A stretch of DNA of 64,000 nucleotides, from contig JAAYOC010000026.1 of assembly GCA_012520505.1 (NCBI GenBank), positions 1 through 64,000 of the forward strand, given 5' to 3'. The notes beneath the pieces were generated by a model. The model had not been told where the DNA came from, searched no databases, and saw only the letters and a list, made by a program, of their open reading frames with translations. Made by a program: the position numbers and the translations under genes. Source of the stretch: Oscillospiraceae bacterium. GTDB lineage: Bacteria > Bacillota > Clostridia > Oscillospirales > Acutalibacteraceae. This document shows, piece after piece, positions 10,653 to 18,291 of the stretch (its first letter is position 1; the number at the start of each line of letters is the position of its first letter).

Positions 10653-11414
10653 ATGATTAATATTTTACTTTCAGGTTATCTTGGCCAAATGGGTCGAGTA
10701 ATCATAAAATCGGTTGCAGAAAGAAATGACTGTACTATTGTTGCGGGTGTTGATATTAACTCTTCCGCTGACTTTTTCCCTTTTTCAACCTACACGAATT
10801 TTGAAAATATTAAAGAAAAAGTAGATGTAATAGTTGATTTTTCAAACCCTGCAACTCTTTTTGGAGAACTTAAGTTTGCCATTGAAAAGAAAATTCCTAT
10901 TGTAATTGCTACAACAGGTTTATCAAACGAGCAAGTTAAATCAATACAGGATGCTTCTAAGCTCGTTCCAATTTTCTATGCTGCTAACATGTCTCTTGGT
11001 GTGAATATTATTTGTGAGCTTGCAAAAAAAGCTGCTTCAATCCTCTACCCTGATTTCAATATCGAAATTGTAGAAACACATCATAACAAAAAGGTTGATG
11101 CACCGTCAGGAACGGCTCTAATGCTTGCAAATGAAATATCAAGTGTTTTACCTCAAAAACCTGAATATGAGTATAACAGACACTCAAAACGCGAAAAGAG
11201 AACAGAAAACGAAATAGGAATCCACTCTATTCGCGCAGGAACTATTCCGGGTGAACATGAAATCATTTTTGCCGGCAAAGATGAAGTGGTTAAAATCTCT
11301 CACACTGCACTTTCCAGAGAAATCTTTGCAACCGGCGGTTTAAACGCAGCATTCTTTATTGTAAATAAGGCACCCGGTCTTTATTCAATGAAAAATTTAC
11401 TAAACTTGAGCTAA
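10653..11414 (+). CDS. dapB: 4-hydroxy-tetrahydrodipicolinate reductase
   Basis: NAD(P)H-dependent reductase that follows DapA. Seen: the dinucleotide-binding start LLSGYLGQMGRVI (GxxGxMG), the catalytic and substrate-binding segment ETHHNKKVDAPSGTALMLA, and a family length of 253. The start has AAGGG 7 bases upstream. Last gene of the asd operon. Confidence 0.95.
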   Translation: MINILLSGYLGQMGRVIIKSVAERNDCTIVAGVDINSSADFFPFSTYTNFENIKEKVDVIVDFSNPATLFGELKFAIEKKIPIVIATTGLSNEQVKSIQDASKLVPIFYAANMSLGVNIICELAKKAASILYPDFNIEIVETHHNKKVDAPSGTALMLANEISSVLPQKPEYEYNRHSKREKRTENEIGIHSIRAGTIPGEHEIIFAGKDEVVKISHTALSREIFATGGLNAAFFIVNKAPGLYSMKNLLNLS

Positions 11415-11425
11415 TAACAAAAATA

Positions 11426-11455
11426 GAAGCGATTAGGTACTTACCTAATCGCTTC
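11426..11455. terminator. hairpin terminator between dapB and the fic gene
   Basis: Arms of 14 bp (11426-11439 with 11442-11455, GAAGCGATTAGGTA) form a strong hairpin 12 bases after dapB. The T-rich run is better on the minus strand (TATTTTTGTT), so it probably also ends the fic transcript arriving from the right. Confidence 0.8.
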
Positions 11456-11524
11456 ACTCTTTCTGTCTCTCCAGCCAAATCATCTTTACTTCCATCATCA
11501 ACAGTTTTTTCCATACCGGTTATC

Positions 11525-12574
11525 TCAACTATTTCTAATATATTTAGTAGATCTAGAAGCACCGGTCTTTCTAATACTTCCGCTCTTCACCATTAAACCT
11601 AAAACAGCTTCAACAGTAGATGGACTAATGTCCGGATGTATATTACAAATATCTCTTTTTGAAATAGGTGTTAGGCTTCCTAATACAGTTGCCTCAATGC
11701 GTGCTGACTTCGTAACCCTCTTACCATGAACAACTGCAAAACGTTTGTCTAACTCCTTGTAACAAAAATATAAAGTAGAAAGAAAGTTATTTATAAACGG
11801 AAAATAATCATTCTCGTTTTCATTCCAACCTTTAGAAGATTGTTTAAGTGCCTCATAATATAAATCCTTGAAACGATTTATCTGCTCTTCAAAAGAAACA
11901 TACTTACCTACATCAAAACCGTTCTTGTATAGAAGCAATAAAGATAACAACCTGGATATTCTACCATTACCATCTTGAAACGGATGTATACATAAAAAAT
12001 CCAATATCACGCATGGAATTAAAAGTAGCTGGTTAATATGAGGGTTAGAACATGCTTCCAAATACGCAAGTTCTAACTGCTCCATAGCAGTAGCTGTTTC
12101 GCTCGCTGGAGTTGGTCTGAATCTAACCCGTCTGGAACCATCGACACCAACTTCTAAAATTACATTATCTGATGTTTTATATTTCCCACCATGCTCATAC
12201 CCAACAAAGCTCATCATCATTTCATGCAACCTAAGAATATCTTGCTCGTTAAACGACAAATGTTCATATTCTGTATGAACAATATTTAACGCATCTCTAT
12301 ATCCTGCAATTTCTTCTTCATCATGATTTAGAGGTGCACTGTTTTTATTTACAATATCTAAAATACGTGAGTCACTGGTAACAATACCTTCAATGGCATT
12401 AGAACATTTAACAGACTGAATCTTTGCAACAGCTTCTAGTTCAGTGAAAACTTTTGCAAAGTCTACTTTACGTATTTCTTGAGCGGTACGTAAGGAATAA
12501 ATGTTACCAGTTATATTAATTAATTTTGCCGGAAGCAGACCATCATCTAAAAATGAATAATCAAATTTTTTCAC
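11525..12574 (-). CDS. Fic family protein, class with N-terminal inhibitory motif
   Basis: Fic proteins transfer AMP or related groups onto protein hydroxyls. Seen: the full catalytic motif HPFQDGNGRISR at residues 197-208, an S-x3-E-G inhibitory-helix motif in SNAIEG at residues 58-63, and a C-terminal winged-helix-like domain (about residues 285-349). The start is taken as the GTG at 12574 because a strong GGGGGAG lies 4 bases upstream; the ATG at 12607 has no such site. Being stand-alone with its own inhibitor motif, it does not need a separate antitoxin. Its promoter is covered by repeats at 12587-12664 suggesting autoregulation, which would fit the C-terminal DNA-binding-like domain. Confidence 0.9.
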   Translation of the reverse strand: MKKFDYSFLDDGLLPAKLINITGNIYSLRTAQEIRKVDFAKVFTELEAVAKIQSVKCSNAIEGIVTSDSRILDIVNKNSAPLNHDEEEIAGYRDALNIVHTEYEHLSFNEQDILRLHEMMMSFVGYEHGGKYKTSDNVILEVGVDGSRRVRFRPTPASETATAMEQLELAYLEACSNPHINQLLLIPCVILDFLCIHPFQDGNGRISRLLSLLLLYKNGFDVGKYVSFEEQINRFKDLYYEALKQSSKGWNENENDYFPFINNFLSTLYFCYKELDKRFAVVHGKRVTKSARIEATVLGSLTPISKRDICNIHPDISPSTVEAVLGLMVKSGSIRKTGASRSTKYIRNS

Positions 12575-12586
12575 AATACTCCCCCG

Positions 12587-12664
12587 TTTCTGCATATAAT
12601 ATAACACTTTTTATGCAGAAAAGCAATATTTAATGCATATAAATCAGCAAAAAATATGCAGAAA
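12587..12664. promoter_or_regulatory. fic promoter overlapped by three TATGCAGAAA operator-like copies
   Basis: On the minus strand TTGCTT (12621-12626) and TATATT (12598-12603) are 17 bases apart. The 10-mer TATGCAGAAA occurs three times: inverted at 12587-12596, and direct at 12612-12621 and 12655-12664. The first two form an inverted repeat flanking the -10 box and touching the -35 box. This is the arrangement expected for a repressor site. Confidence 0.6.
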
Positions 12665-12720
12665 CCTTAAAAGTTTCACTCATAAACGAAACTCCCACCT
12701 ATCAATCATAATATATGGAC

Positions 12721-12749
12721 AAAAAATAGCGGTTAGAAAACCTAACCGC
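12721..12749 (-). terminator. intrinsic terminator of the Spx/ArsC gene
   Basis: Stem GCGGTTAG/CTAACCGC (12729-12736 with 12742-12749) followed on the minus strand by a T run (complement of 12721-12726), 9 bases after the stop codon. Confidence 0.85.
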
Positions 12750-12757
12750 CAACTTAA

Positions 12758-13108
12758 TTATTTCAATTTCTCTTCCCATTCTGCTTCCCTAAACCCTACC
12801 AGTACTACATCGTCATTTACGAGCAAAGGACGCTTTACGAGCATACCATTTGTTGCCAATAGCTGTATTTGTTGATATTCACCCATTGAAGGAAGTTTAT
12901 CCTTAAGTTTCATTTCTTTGTAAATAAGACCACTGGTATTAAAGAAGCTCTTTAAAGGAAATCCACTCTTCTTATACCATTCCTTTAATTCTTCATATGT
13001 TGGATTTTCTTTTACTATATGACGCTCCGTATACTCAATCCCCTGCTCATCTAGCCACTGCTTAGCCTTTTTACAAGTACTACATTTTGGGTAACAGATA
13101 AATAACAT
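12758..13108 (-). CDS. Spx/ArsC family thioredoxin-fold protein
   Basis: A 116-residue ArsC-fold protein with the redox motif CSTC at residues 9-12 in FICYPKCSTCKKAKQWL, and the family end segment LLVNDDVVLVGFREAEWEEKL. Length and sequence match the Spx/MgsR/YffB group. Members are either arsenate-reductase-like enzymes or RNA-polymerase-binding redox regulators; sequence alone does not decide, though the CxxC is as in Spx. It has an AGGAG site 8 bases before the ATG and its own terminator, so it is monocistronic. Confidence 0.88.
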   Translation of the reverse strand: MLFICYPKCSTCKKAKQWLDEQGIEYTERHIVKENPTYEELKEWYKKSGFPLKSFFNTSGLIYKEMKLKDKLPSMGEYQQIQLLATNGMLVKRPLLVNDDVVLVGFREAEWEEKLK

Positions 13109-13280
13109 GGTATCAACTCCTATAAATTTTTTTGTATGAGAAAAAACTAATTTTTGTCAAAATAAATAATAAAATCGATAGCAATTACATAATCTATACT
13201 ACCATGAAAGTAGAACTCTTTAAACTCTATTTTTAATGAGTAGTTTTCAAAATAAAACTTCGTATTTATAAATGATGAAA

Positions 13281-13309
13281 TTTACAAAATAAAATAGTTA
13301 TAGTATTAT
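13281..13309 (+). promoter_or_regulatory. sigma-A promoter for the restriction endonuclease gene
   Basis: TTTACA (13281-13286) and TATTAT (13304-13309) with a 17-base spacer. A small palindrome GTATTA-tgg-TAATAC (13303-13317) overlaps the -10 region and could be a control site; no separate C-protein gene is present. Confidence 0.6.
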
Positions 13310-13405
13310 GGTAATACGTAATTCAAATACATATATTAAAAATTTTGATTGAAGAAATGAATACAAAATCATTTACTAAAAACAGTATTTTATAAGGAGA
13401 AAACC

Positions 13406-13954
13406 ATGCCTATTTATAATGAGTTTGATTTAATTGTTATTGATGATGCACGAATCGATGAAACTTGCAATGCCTATTTTAAATGGAAAGACTTAAATAC
13501 TTATATTTCCAGTAATAGTCGTCGAGGAATGAATATGCCTGATGTTATAAGCGAACCTATGGCTTGTTATTGCTTAGGGTTTTTATGGAACAAAGGAAAA
13601 GAAGCTGGTGATGCAACTGATCCAAAAACTGGTCAAAAAATTGAATTTAAAGCAACGTCACGATTTGAAGGAGATTTATCATCTTTTGGTCCAAAAACTC
13701 AATTTGATAATTTATATTTTTTACGATTTAATCTTGATGAAAATTTACTATACATATATGATTTGAAAATTAATTCTGAAGAATTTGGTGAAATTCAAGC
13801 TAATCAAAAGGAAACCATACAAGATCAAAAAGACCAAGGAAGAAGGCCTCGTATAAGCCTATTAACCCATTTCGTATATAAGTATGATTTACTTCCAGAT
13901 ATTATATTTGACATACGAAAATGTAGAATCATAGAAGACAATAGGCAAAACTAA
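13406..13954 (+). CDS. type II restriction endonuclease, Bsp6I-like
   Basis: A 182-residue protein that I recognise as similar to the Bsp6I restriction endonuclease family (recognition GCNGC in the type enzyme). Seen: a PD-(D/E)xK-type core with Asp 69/Asp 72 in GDATDPKTGQ and Glu 80/Lys 82 in IEFKATS, followed by a conserved block SSFGPKTQFDNLYFLRF. AAGGAG lies 7 bases before the ATG. It converges on a cytosine-5 DNA methyltransferase across a shared terminator, which supports a complete restriction-modification pair. The specificity is inference from family. Confidence 0.82.
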   Translation: MPIYNEFDLIVIDDARIDETCNAYFKWKDLNTYISSNSRRGMNMPDVISEPMACYCLGFLWNKGKEAGDATDPKTGQKIEFKATSRFEGDLSSFGPKTQFDNLYFLRFNLDENLLYIYDLKINSEEFGEIQANQKETIQDQKDQGRRPRISLLTHFVYKYDLLPDIIFDIRKCRIIEDNRQN

Positions 13955-13980
13955 TAAATAAAGAAAGAAGGAAAGAAGAA

Positions 13981-14014
13981 AAGAAAGAGGGTATATCATT
14001 ACCCTCTTTCTTTC
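13981..14014. terminator. shared bidirectional terminator of the restriction-modification pair
   Basis: Perfect 14-bp stem (13981-13994 with 14001-14014) around TATCAT, A-rich on one side and T-rich on the other, placed between the convergent endonuclease and methyltransferase genes and reaching into the methyltransferase 3' end. Confidence 0.85.
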
Positions 14015-14979
14015 TTGGTTTCTTTTATTGCAAGTTCAATTTCTTTCGCTATGCGCTCAATTACTGTCACACAAACAGAATTACCCGCTTGTTTATACAA
14101 TCTAGCATCACTCAGATCTTTTGGGAGCTTAAAATTTTTATCAAAACCCTGAGTATTAAAGCATTCATGTGGAGTCATTTTTCTAATACCGTTTTTTGTA
14201 CTAATTAAACAAACATTATGACCACCTTCGCCCTGATTGGCAGTTAATGTAGGCACTACCCCACTCTTGTTTTTTCTAACATATTTTCTTCTCCATTGGT
14301 AAATGGCGTATGGATCATCCATTTCTTTTACCAATTTTTCATAAATATTACCTTTATATTTTCCTTTTGTATAGTAATACTTGTCATCCAGTTTAGAATC
14401 AAAATCAATTATATCTGTTACTTTCTTTTTTAGCACAATGGGCATTGGAAATTCAAAGTTTTTATAAGTATTTTTATTTTTAAATCCAACTATATATATT
14501 CTTTCCCGATTTTGAGGAATATTACCATATTCCATAGCATTTAAAACAGAATGCTTTATATGATATCCCTCATTTTTTAAAGCTTCAGCTATAACTGCAA
14601 ATGTATTTCCATTATCATGTCCAACTAAATTTTTAACATTTTCTAAAAAAACTATTGATGGGTGCTTATCTTCTATAATTCTAATTAATTCAAAAAACAA
14701 AGTTCCTCTTCCTTTTTCGTCCTCAAAACCTTGTCTATTTCCAGCAACACTAAAAGCTTGACATGGAAATCCTGCTAACAAAACATCAAAATCGGGAATT
14801 TCAGAAGGTAAAACATCATGAATATCTCTACAATCAACTTTTATTTTTGAATTTAGTTCATATGTCTTTACAGGATATGGATCAAACTCGTTAGCGTAAA
14901 CGATATCAAAAAACTTAGTAGCCTCAAACCCTTTATCAATTCCTCCGACACCTGCAAAAAATGATGCACATTTCAACAT
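13999..14979 (-). CDS. DNA (cytosine-5-)-methyltransferase
   Basis: C5-cytosine DNA methyltransferase, 326 residues from the chosen start. Seen in order: motif I FFAGVGG (residues 7-13), motif IV GFPCQAFS with the catalytic Cys 73, motif VI ENVKNL (113-118), motif VIII QNRERIYIVG, a short target-recognition region, and motif X KQAGNSVCVTV near the end. The ATG at 14979 follows TTGGAGG; an upstream in-frame extension to 15051 is improbable. It protects the host against the neighbouring Bsp6I-like enzyme, so the expected target is GCNGC. Confidence 0.93.
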   Translation of the reverse strand: MLKCASFFAGVGGIDKGFEATKFFDIVYANEFDPYPVKTYELNSKIKVDCRDIHDVLPSEIPDFDVLLAGFPCQAFSVAGNRQGFEDEKGRGTLFFELIRIIEDKHPSIVFLENVKNLVGHDNGNTFAVIAEALKNEGYHIKHSVLNAMEYGNIPQNRERIYIVGFKNKNTYKNFEFPMPIVLKKKVTDIIDFDSKLDDKYYYTKGKYKGNIYEKLVKEMDDPYAIYQWRRKYVRKNKSGVVPTLTANQGEGGHNVCLISTKNGIRKMTPHECFNTQGFDKNFKLPKDLSDARLYKQAGNSVCVTVIERIAKEIELAIKETKKERG

Positions 14980-15090
14980 ATCTAAACCTCCAAATATCAA
15001 GCTTAGTATATCATAAATCGCGGCGTGCTGCAATTTTATTTTATGGTACACAACTATAAAAATTTTTTGAAAGATAGATAAAATAAAAGA

Positions 15091-15118
15091 AAGCGATTAT
15101 ATGGTAATATAATCGCTT
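15091..15118. terminator. hairpin terminator between the companion gene and the methyltransferase
   Basis: Perfect 12-bp stem AAGCGATTATAT (15091-15102 with 15107-15118) around GGTA. On the minus strand it lies just after the gene ending at 15140 and is followed by a T-rich run. Confidence 0.75.
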
Positions 15119-15139
15119 CTAAGATTTTTTACATAACTA

Positions 15140-15754
15140 CTATTTATTTGAAAAATATTCCTTTCCAAGTTGCCAAAGATATTGGTCAAGTTGCTTGAAA
15201 TTACATTTGTCTAATTTATGTATTTTACGAAATGCAATTAGTATACTCTTGTACTTCACATAATCTTTTAAATCATCGTTTTTAAATCTCAATTTAACAT
15301 ACCCATTATTATACTTTTCATCATGATTTCTAAAATAGCGAAGCACCTTATCCACGTAGCTATCATAAATTGGAAATTTATCCGGTTTGTGAAAACTACA
15401 ATACTTTGTCGTAAAGGAATAAAAATTTATTATTCCTGTTTTACTGTTTTTAATAGGCACTTGTTTTAACTCTTCAACTAATCTAGGCTCTCCTGATTCT
15501 AATTCGGGATCAATATTTTTATTTTTAATATGTTCAGCTACTTCATAAATTGAAAAAACATTAGTACTGTAAAAACTGTTAATTGCTGCAGCTTTCAAAA
15601 GGATTTCTGAAATATCGTTATTATGTGGATAATTTTTAAATAAGGTATTTAGAGATTTTTCTTTATCGACATATTCGCTTTTTTTACTCCATTTTTCGAT
15701 ATATGATTCTACTTGCTCCCTTGATGGAGATGGTATTTTTAATTCTTTATCCAA
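15140..15754 (-). CDS. uncharacterised protein, possibly HhH-GPD/OGG-like DNA glycosylase fold
   Basis: A 204-residue hydrophilic protein, Lys- and Tyr-rich, without signal or membrane segment. The central segment KYCSFHKPDKFPIYDSYV resembles the region around the catalytic Asp in helix-hairpin-helix DNA glycosylase-like proteins found near phage-defence loci; this is recall, not a demonstrated match. The start is a TTG at 15754, supported by AAAGGGG about 8 bases upstream. It is oriented with the methyltransferase but separated by a terminator. As a neighbour of the restriction-modification pair it may be a defence accessory. Confidence 0.6.
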   Translation of the reverse strand: MDKELKIPSPSREQVESYIEKWSKKSEYVDKEKSLNTLFKNYPHNNDISEILLKAAAINSFYSTNVFSIYEVAEHIKNKNIDPELESGEPRLVEELKQVPIKNSKTGIINFYSFTTKYCSFHKPDKFPIYDSYVDKVLRYFRNHDEKYNNGYVKLRFKNDDLKDYVKYKSILIAFRKIHKLDKCNFKQLDQYLWQLGKEYFSNK

Positions 15755-15870
15755 ATCTATACCCCTTTAAATTTGTGCATCATTATAGCGACACTGAAAA
15801 TATACTCCTTAAAACTTTTTTTAAATAAAACATTTTAAAAATAAACTTATTTTCACTTGTTTTTTTCTTG

Positions 15871-16419
15871 TTAAACCTTTTTCTTCTCTGTTGTACTAAG
15901 GTTTATGTATTCTGATTTAATTCTACTGAATATAGCTTTATCCATTGCCAGGATTATTGGGATTTGAATGATAAATAGCGGAATTACTTGAATAAACCTT
16001 GAGTAGACTATTGACATGTATACTGCATTTCCTGATGTAAAATAAATCCAGTAAGATGTTAAAAGTAAACTTAAGATAAATTCATTGATAAATGCTGCCA
16101 ATAGTACACGTGGAAAAGTTACTTTTTTGTAAAGTAAGATTCCATATACTAAACCTTTAAGTGTACATGTCAACGTATAGCCCGGGAAATATGGACCAAA
16201 CGGAAATAATGTGGCCGCAATAAAGTCCCCTATGCCACCGATTATGGTAGATTTTACCGGTCCCAGTAGTGTTGCAGCTATTACTAATGGTATAAAGCTT
16301 AATGCTATTTTAAGATTCCATGACTTAAATGCAGCAAAACGGTCAAGAACCACATACATTGTGATGAGCATACCCATCATTGCAATGTCGAGTGTTGTAA
16401 ATTTAAATATATTTTTCAT
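15871..16419 (-). CDS. folT: folate ECF transporter S component
   Basis: A 182-residue membrane protein with about six hydrophobic segments, matching the folate-specific S component of energy-coupling-factor transporters (FolT): TTLDIAMMGMLITMYVVLDR at the start and IGGIGDFIAATLFPFGPYFPGYTLT in the middle. It needs a shared EcfAA'T module, not present here. The assignment is strongly supported by the tetrahydrofolate riboswitch directly upstream. It follows a methyl-THF:corrinoid methyltransferase gene, so folate supply is linked to the methyl-transfer pathway. Confidence 0.9.
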   Translation of the reverse strand: MKNIFKFTTLDIAMMGMLITMYVVLDRFAAFKSWNLKIALSFIPLVIAATLLGPVKSTIIGGIGDFIAATLFPFGPYFPGYTLTCTLKGLVYGILLYKKVTFPRVLLAAFINEFILSLLLTSYWIYFTSGNAVYMSIVYSRFIQVIPLFIIQIPIILAMDKAIFSRIKSEYINLSTTEKKKV

Positions 16420-16426
16420 TTTTTCA

Positions 16427-16526
16427 CCTCAGTGGACGCGGAAAATACATCGCAGAGCTTCAGTCTTCGGTCGGCGAACAACTTCCCATTTCACCGCAAC
16501 TTAACGCGTACTTTCCTACTCTGAGT
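16427..16526 (-). ncRNA. tetrahydrofolate (THF-I, folT) riboswitch
   Basis: Read on the minus strand, the 5' untranslated region contains the THF-I landmarks in order: GAGTAGG, GCGTTAAGT, GAAATGGGAAGTTG, CCGACCGAAG and the closing GCGTCCACTGAGG. The last segment includes the folT ribosome binding site (GAGGTG at 16426-16431), so ligand binding should hide it and block translation. No separate terminator is visible. No obvious promoter lies in the 42 bases between the preceding gene and the aptamer, so it may sit inside a longer transcript. Confidence 0.9.
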
Positions 16527-16568
16527 TTACCCAAAATTTGGGAACCCTTGGTTTATATGCGTACAAAA

Positions 16569-17384
16569 TTAATCTTTCTTTATAGGACCTATTTCACCTT
16601 TCCTATAAGCATTTGTATACTTACGGCAATGTTTATCTTTACCTATGAGAATATTAGTTGCCAACATAAGTGCTTTTAGGTCTCTATTAGTTGTATCTCC
16701 AATAAATGAATCAAGTCCTGCATCCATTGCAAGTGTGAGGAAAGCCATATTAAGTGCCTTCTTCACCGGAAGAGTAAATGAAACATTTGAAAGAGCACCG
16801 GTAATAATTGTATTTGGATACCTCTCTTTTATCATTCTAATTGCTTTACAAAATTCAATTGCAGTATCGTTACGAGTTGATGCATCGAAGATGAGTAAAT
16901 CGAGGAAGAGTCTATCTTCTGTTACACCGTATTCTGCAGCTCTTTCAATAATTTTGAATGCAAGTTCAGCTTTTTGTTCTGCCGTGTAAGAAACTCCTAC
17001 ATCGCCACCGGAACAAAGAGCTACAGCCTTCCACTCCGGATTATCTCTAAGGAGAGGAAAAAGAAGTTCGCATTTGTTTCCCTCAAGAGAGATTGAGTTT
17101 ATGAGTCCGGGTTCTTTAACACGTGGAAAAACTTTTAAAATAATTTCCGGATCCGGAGAGTCAACACAAAGTGGTATTGTGTTAACTTCCTGAACTGTAT
17201 CAATAAGCCAACAAAGTGCTTCATATTCAATGTCTGCATCTGTTGAAGCACAAACATCAAGATAAGAAACACCTGCAGTTTCCTGCATTCTAACTAATTC
17301 TTTAATGTATTCTGCATCACGGTTAGCAATTGCAACACCGGTTTTTGGAACTGCACCATTAATTTTTTCACCAATTACAATCAT
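16569..17384 (-). CDS. methyltetrahydrofolate:corrinoid methyltransferase (MeTr/MtrH-like)
   Basis: A 271-residue pterin-binding TIM-barrel protein of the AcsE/MtrH/MtqA-type group, which moves a methyl group between a corrinoid protein and tetrahydrofolate. Seen: the start IVIGEKINGAVPKTG, AGVSYLDVCAST, IPLCVDSPDP, GLINSISLEG and GALSNVSFTLP, all typical of the pterin domain (Asp and Asn contacting the pterin). It begins one base after the stop of the corrinoid protein gene, so the two are coupled. It is most likely the second methyltransferase of a demethylation system. Confidence 0.9.
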   Translation of the reverse strand: MIVIGEKINGAVPKTGVAIANRDAEYIKELVRMQETAGVSYLDVCASTDADIEYEALCWLIDTVQEVNTIPLCVDSPDPEIILKVFPRVKEPGLINSISLEGNKCELLFPLLRDNPEWKAVALCSGGDVGVSYTAEQKAELAFKIIERAAEYGVTEDRLFLDLLIFDASTRNDTAIEFCKAIRMIKERYPNTIITGALSNVSFTLPVKKALNMAFLTLAMDAGLDSFIGDTTNRDLKALMLATNILIGKDKHCRKYTNAYRKGEIGPIKKD

Positions 17385-17385
17385 T

Positions 17386-18024
17386 TTACATACCCGCCCA
17401 TCCCTTACAGATGTTTACAGAATCAGCTGGTGAATGTGCCCAAGCATCCGCTTTCATAGCTTCACAAGCTTCAGCAGAAACAGGGTTTCCACCAATAAGA
17501 ATCTTAACATCATCACGCATACCGGCAGCTGTGAAAGCTTCTACACAAGCCTTCATTGAATCAAGAGCAAGAGTTAAAACACCTGTAAGTGCAATGATTT
17601 TAATTCCCTGCTCTTTTGCCGTGTTAACGATTTTTTCATGTGGTACATCAATACCGAGGTCAACAACTTCAAAGCCGGCAGCTTCAAAGAAAGATTTTAC
17701 GATATTCTTTCCAATATCATGGAGGTCATCTTTAACAGTAGCAAGAAGAATCTTTTCTGAAGAACCTCCTTTTGAATCGCCACCAAGTGCAGAAGAGAGT
17801 GTCTGTACAGCATCTGTCATAATCTCGCCTGCATAAATGAGGTCAGAAACAAAATATTCACCATCAGCAAAACGATCTCCGACAATGTTCATACCTTCTG
17901 AACAAGCATCAACAGCAGCCTGAGCTTCTCCTCCGCCTTCTTCCATAACTTGGTCAATGATTTCTACAACGATATCTTCTTCAAGGTCGCCCATAGCTTC
18001 TGTGAGTTTTTTTAGATCAACCAT
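17386..18024 (-). CDS. corrinoid (cobalamin-binding) methyl-carrier protein
   Basis: A 212-residue MtaC/MtbC-type protein: N-terminal helical cap domain (residues 1-85) and a Rossmann B12-binding domain with the His-on motif DLHDIGKN, then TGVLTLALDSM and GGNPV that hold the lower ligand tail. It carries methyl groups from a substrate methyltransferase to the MeTr partner encoded immediately downstream. The ATG at 18024 follows AGGAGGAA; a longer in-frame start at 18057 is unlikely. Confidence 0.93.
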   Translation of the reverse strand: MVDLKKLTEAMGDLEEDIVVEIIDQVMEEGGGEAQAAVDACSEGMNIVGDRFADGEYFVSDLIYAGEIMTDAVQTLSSALGGDSKGGSSEKILLATVKDDLHDIGKNIVKSFFEAAGFEVVDLGIDVPHEKIVNTAKEQGIKIIALTGVLTLALDSMKACVEAFTAAGMRDDVKILIGGNPVSAEACEAMKADAWAHSPADSVNICKGWAGM

Positions 18025-18167
18025 TTTTACTTTCCTCCTAACACTAATACAAAACAAATTTCAATAAATTTTGCCTCATAATATTTTCCAATAAGCACTA
18101 CATCCTATTAAAACATAAAAAATAATTAATTAAAAGCATAAAAGTATAGCAAATTGATATATTATAT

Positions 18168-18182
18168 GCTACAATTTGTAGC
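18168..18182. promoter_or_regulatory. perfect palindrome between divergent operons, candidate regulator site
   Basis: GCTACAA-T-TTGTAGC is a perfect 7-bp-arm palindrome in the 267-base gap between the corrinoid-protein operon (leftward) and the RACo-PucR operon (rightward). A further CAAATTG lies at 18150-18156. It is a candidate binding site for the PucR-type regulator encoded at 19899, by position only. Confidence 0.45.
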
Positions 18183-18291
18183 GTAATAAATAAGTGCCTG
18201 TACTGATTGATATTACTAGTGTTTTAAAACATTCTGAATTTGTTCATAATGTCCAACGCACAATTTTGAGCGACTAATTAGAGGTGTAAAA

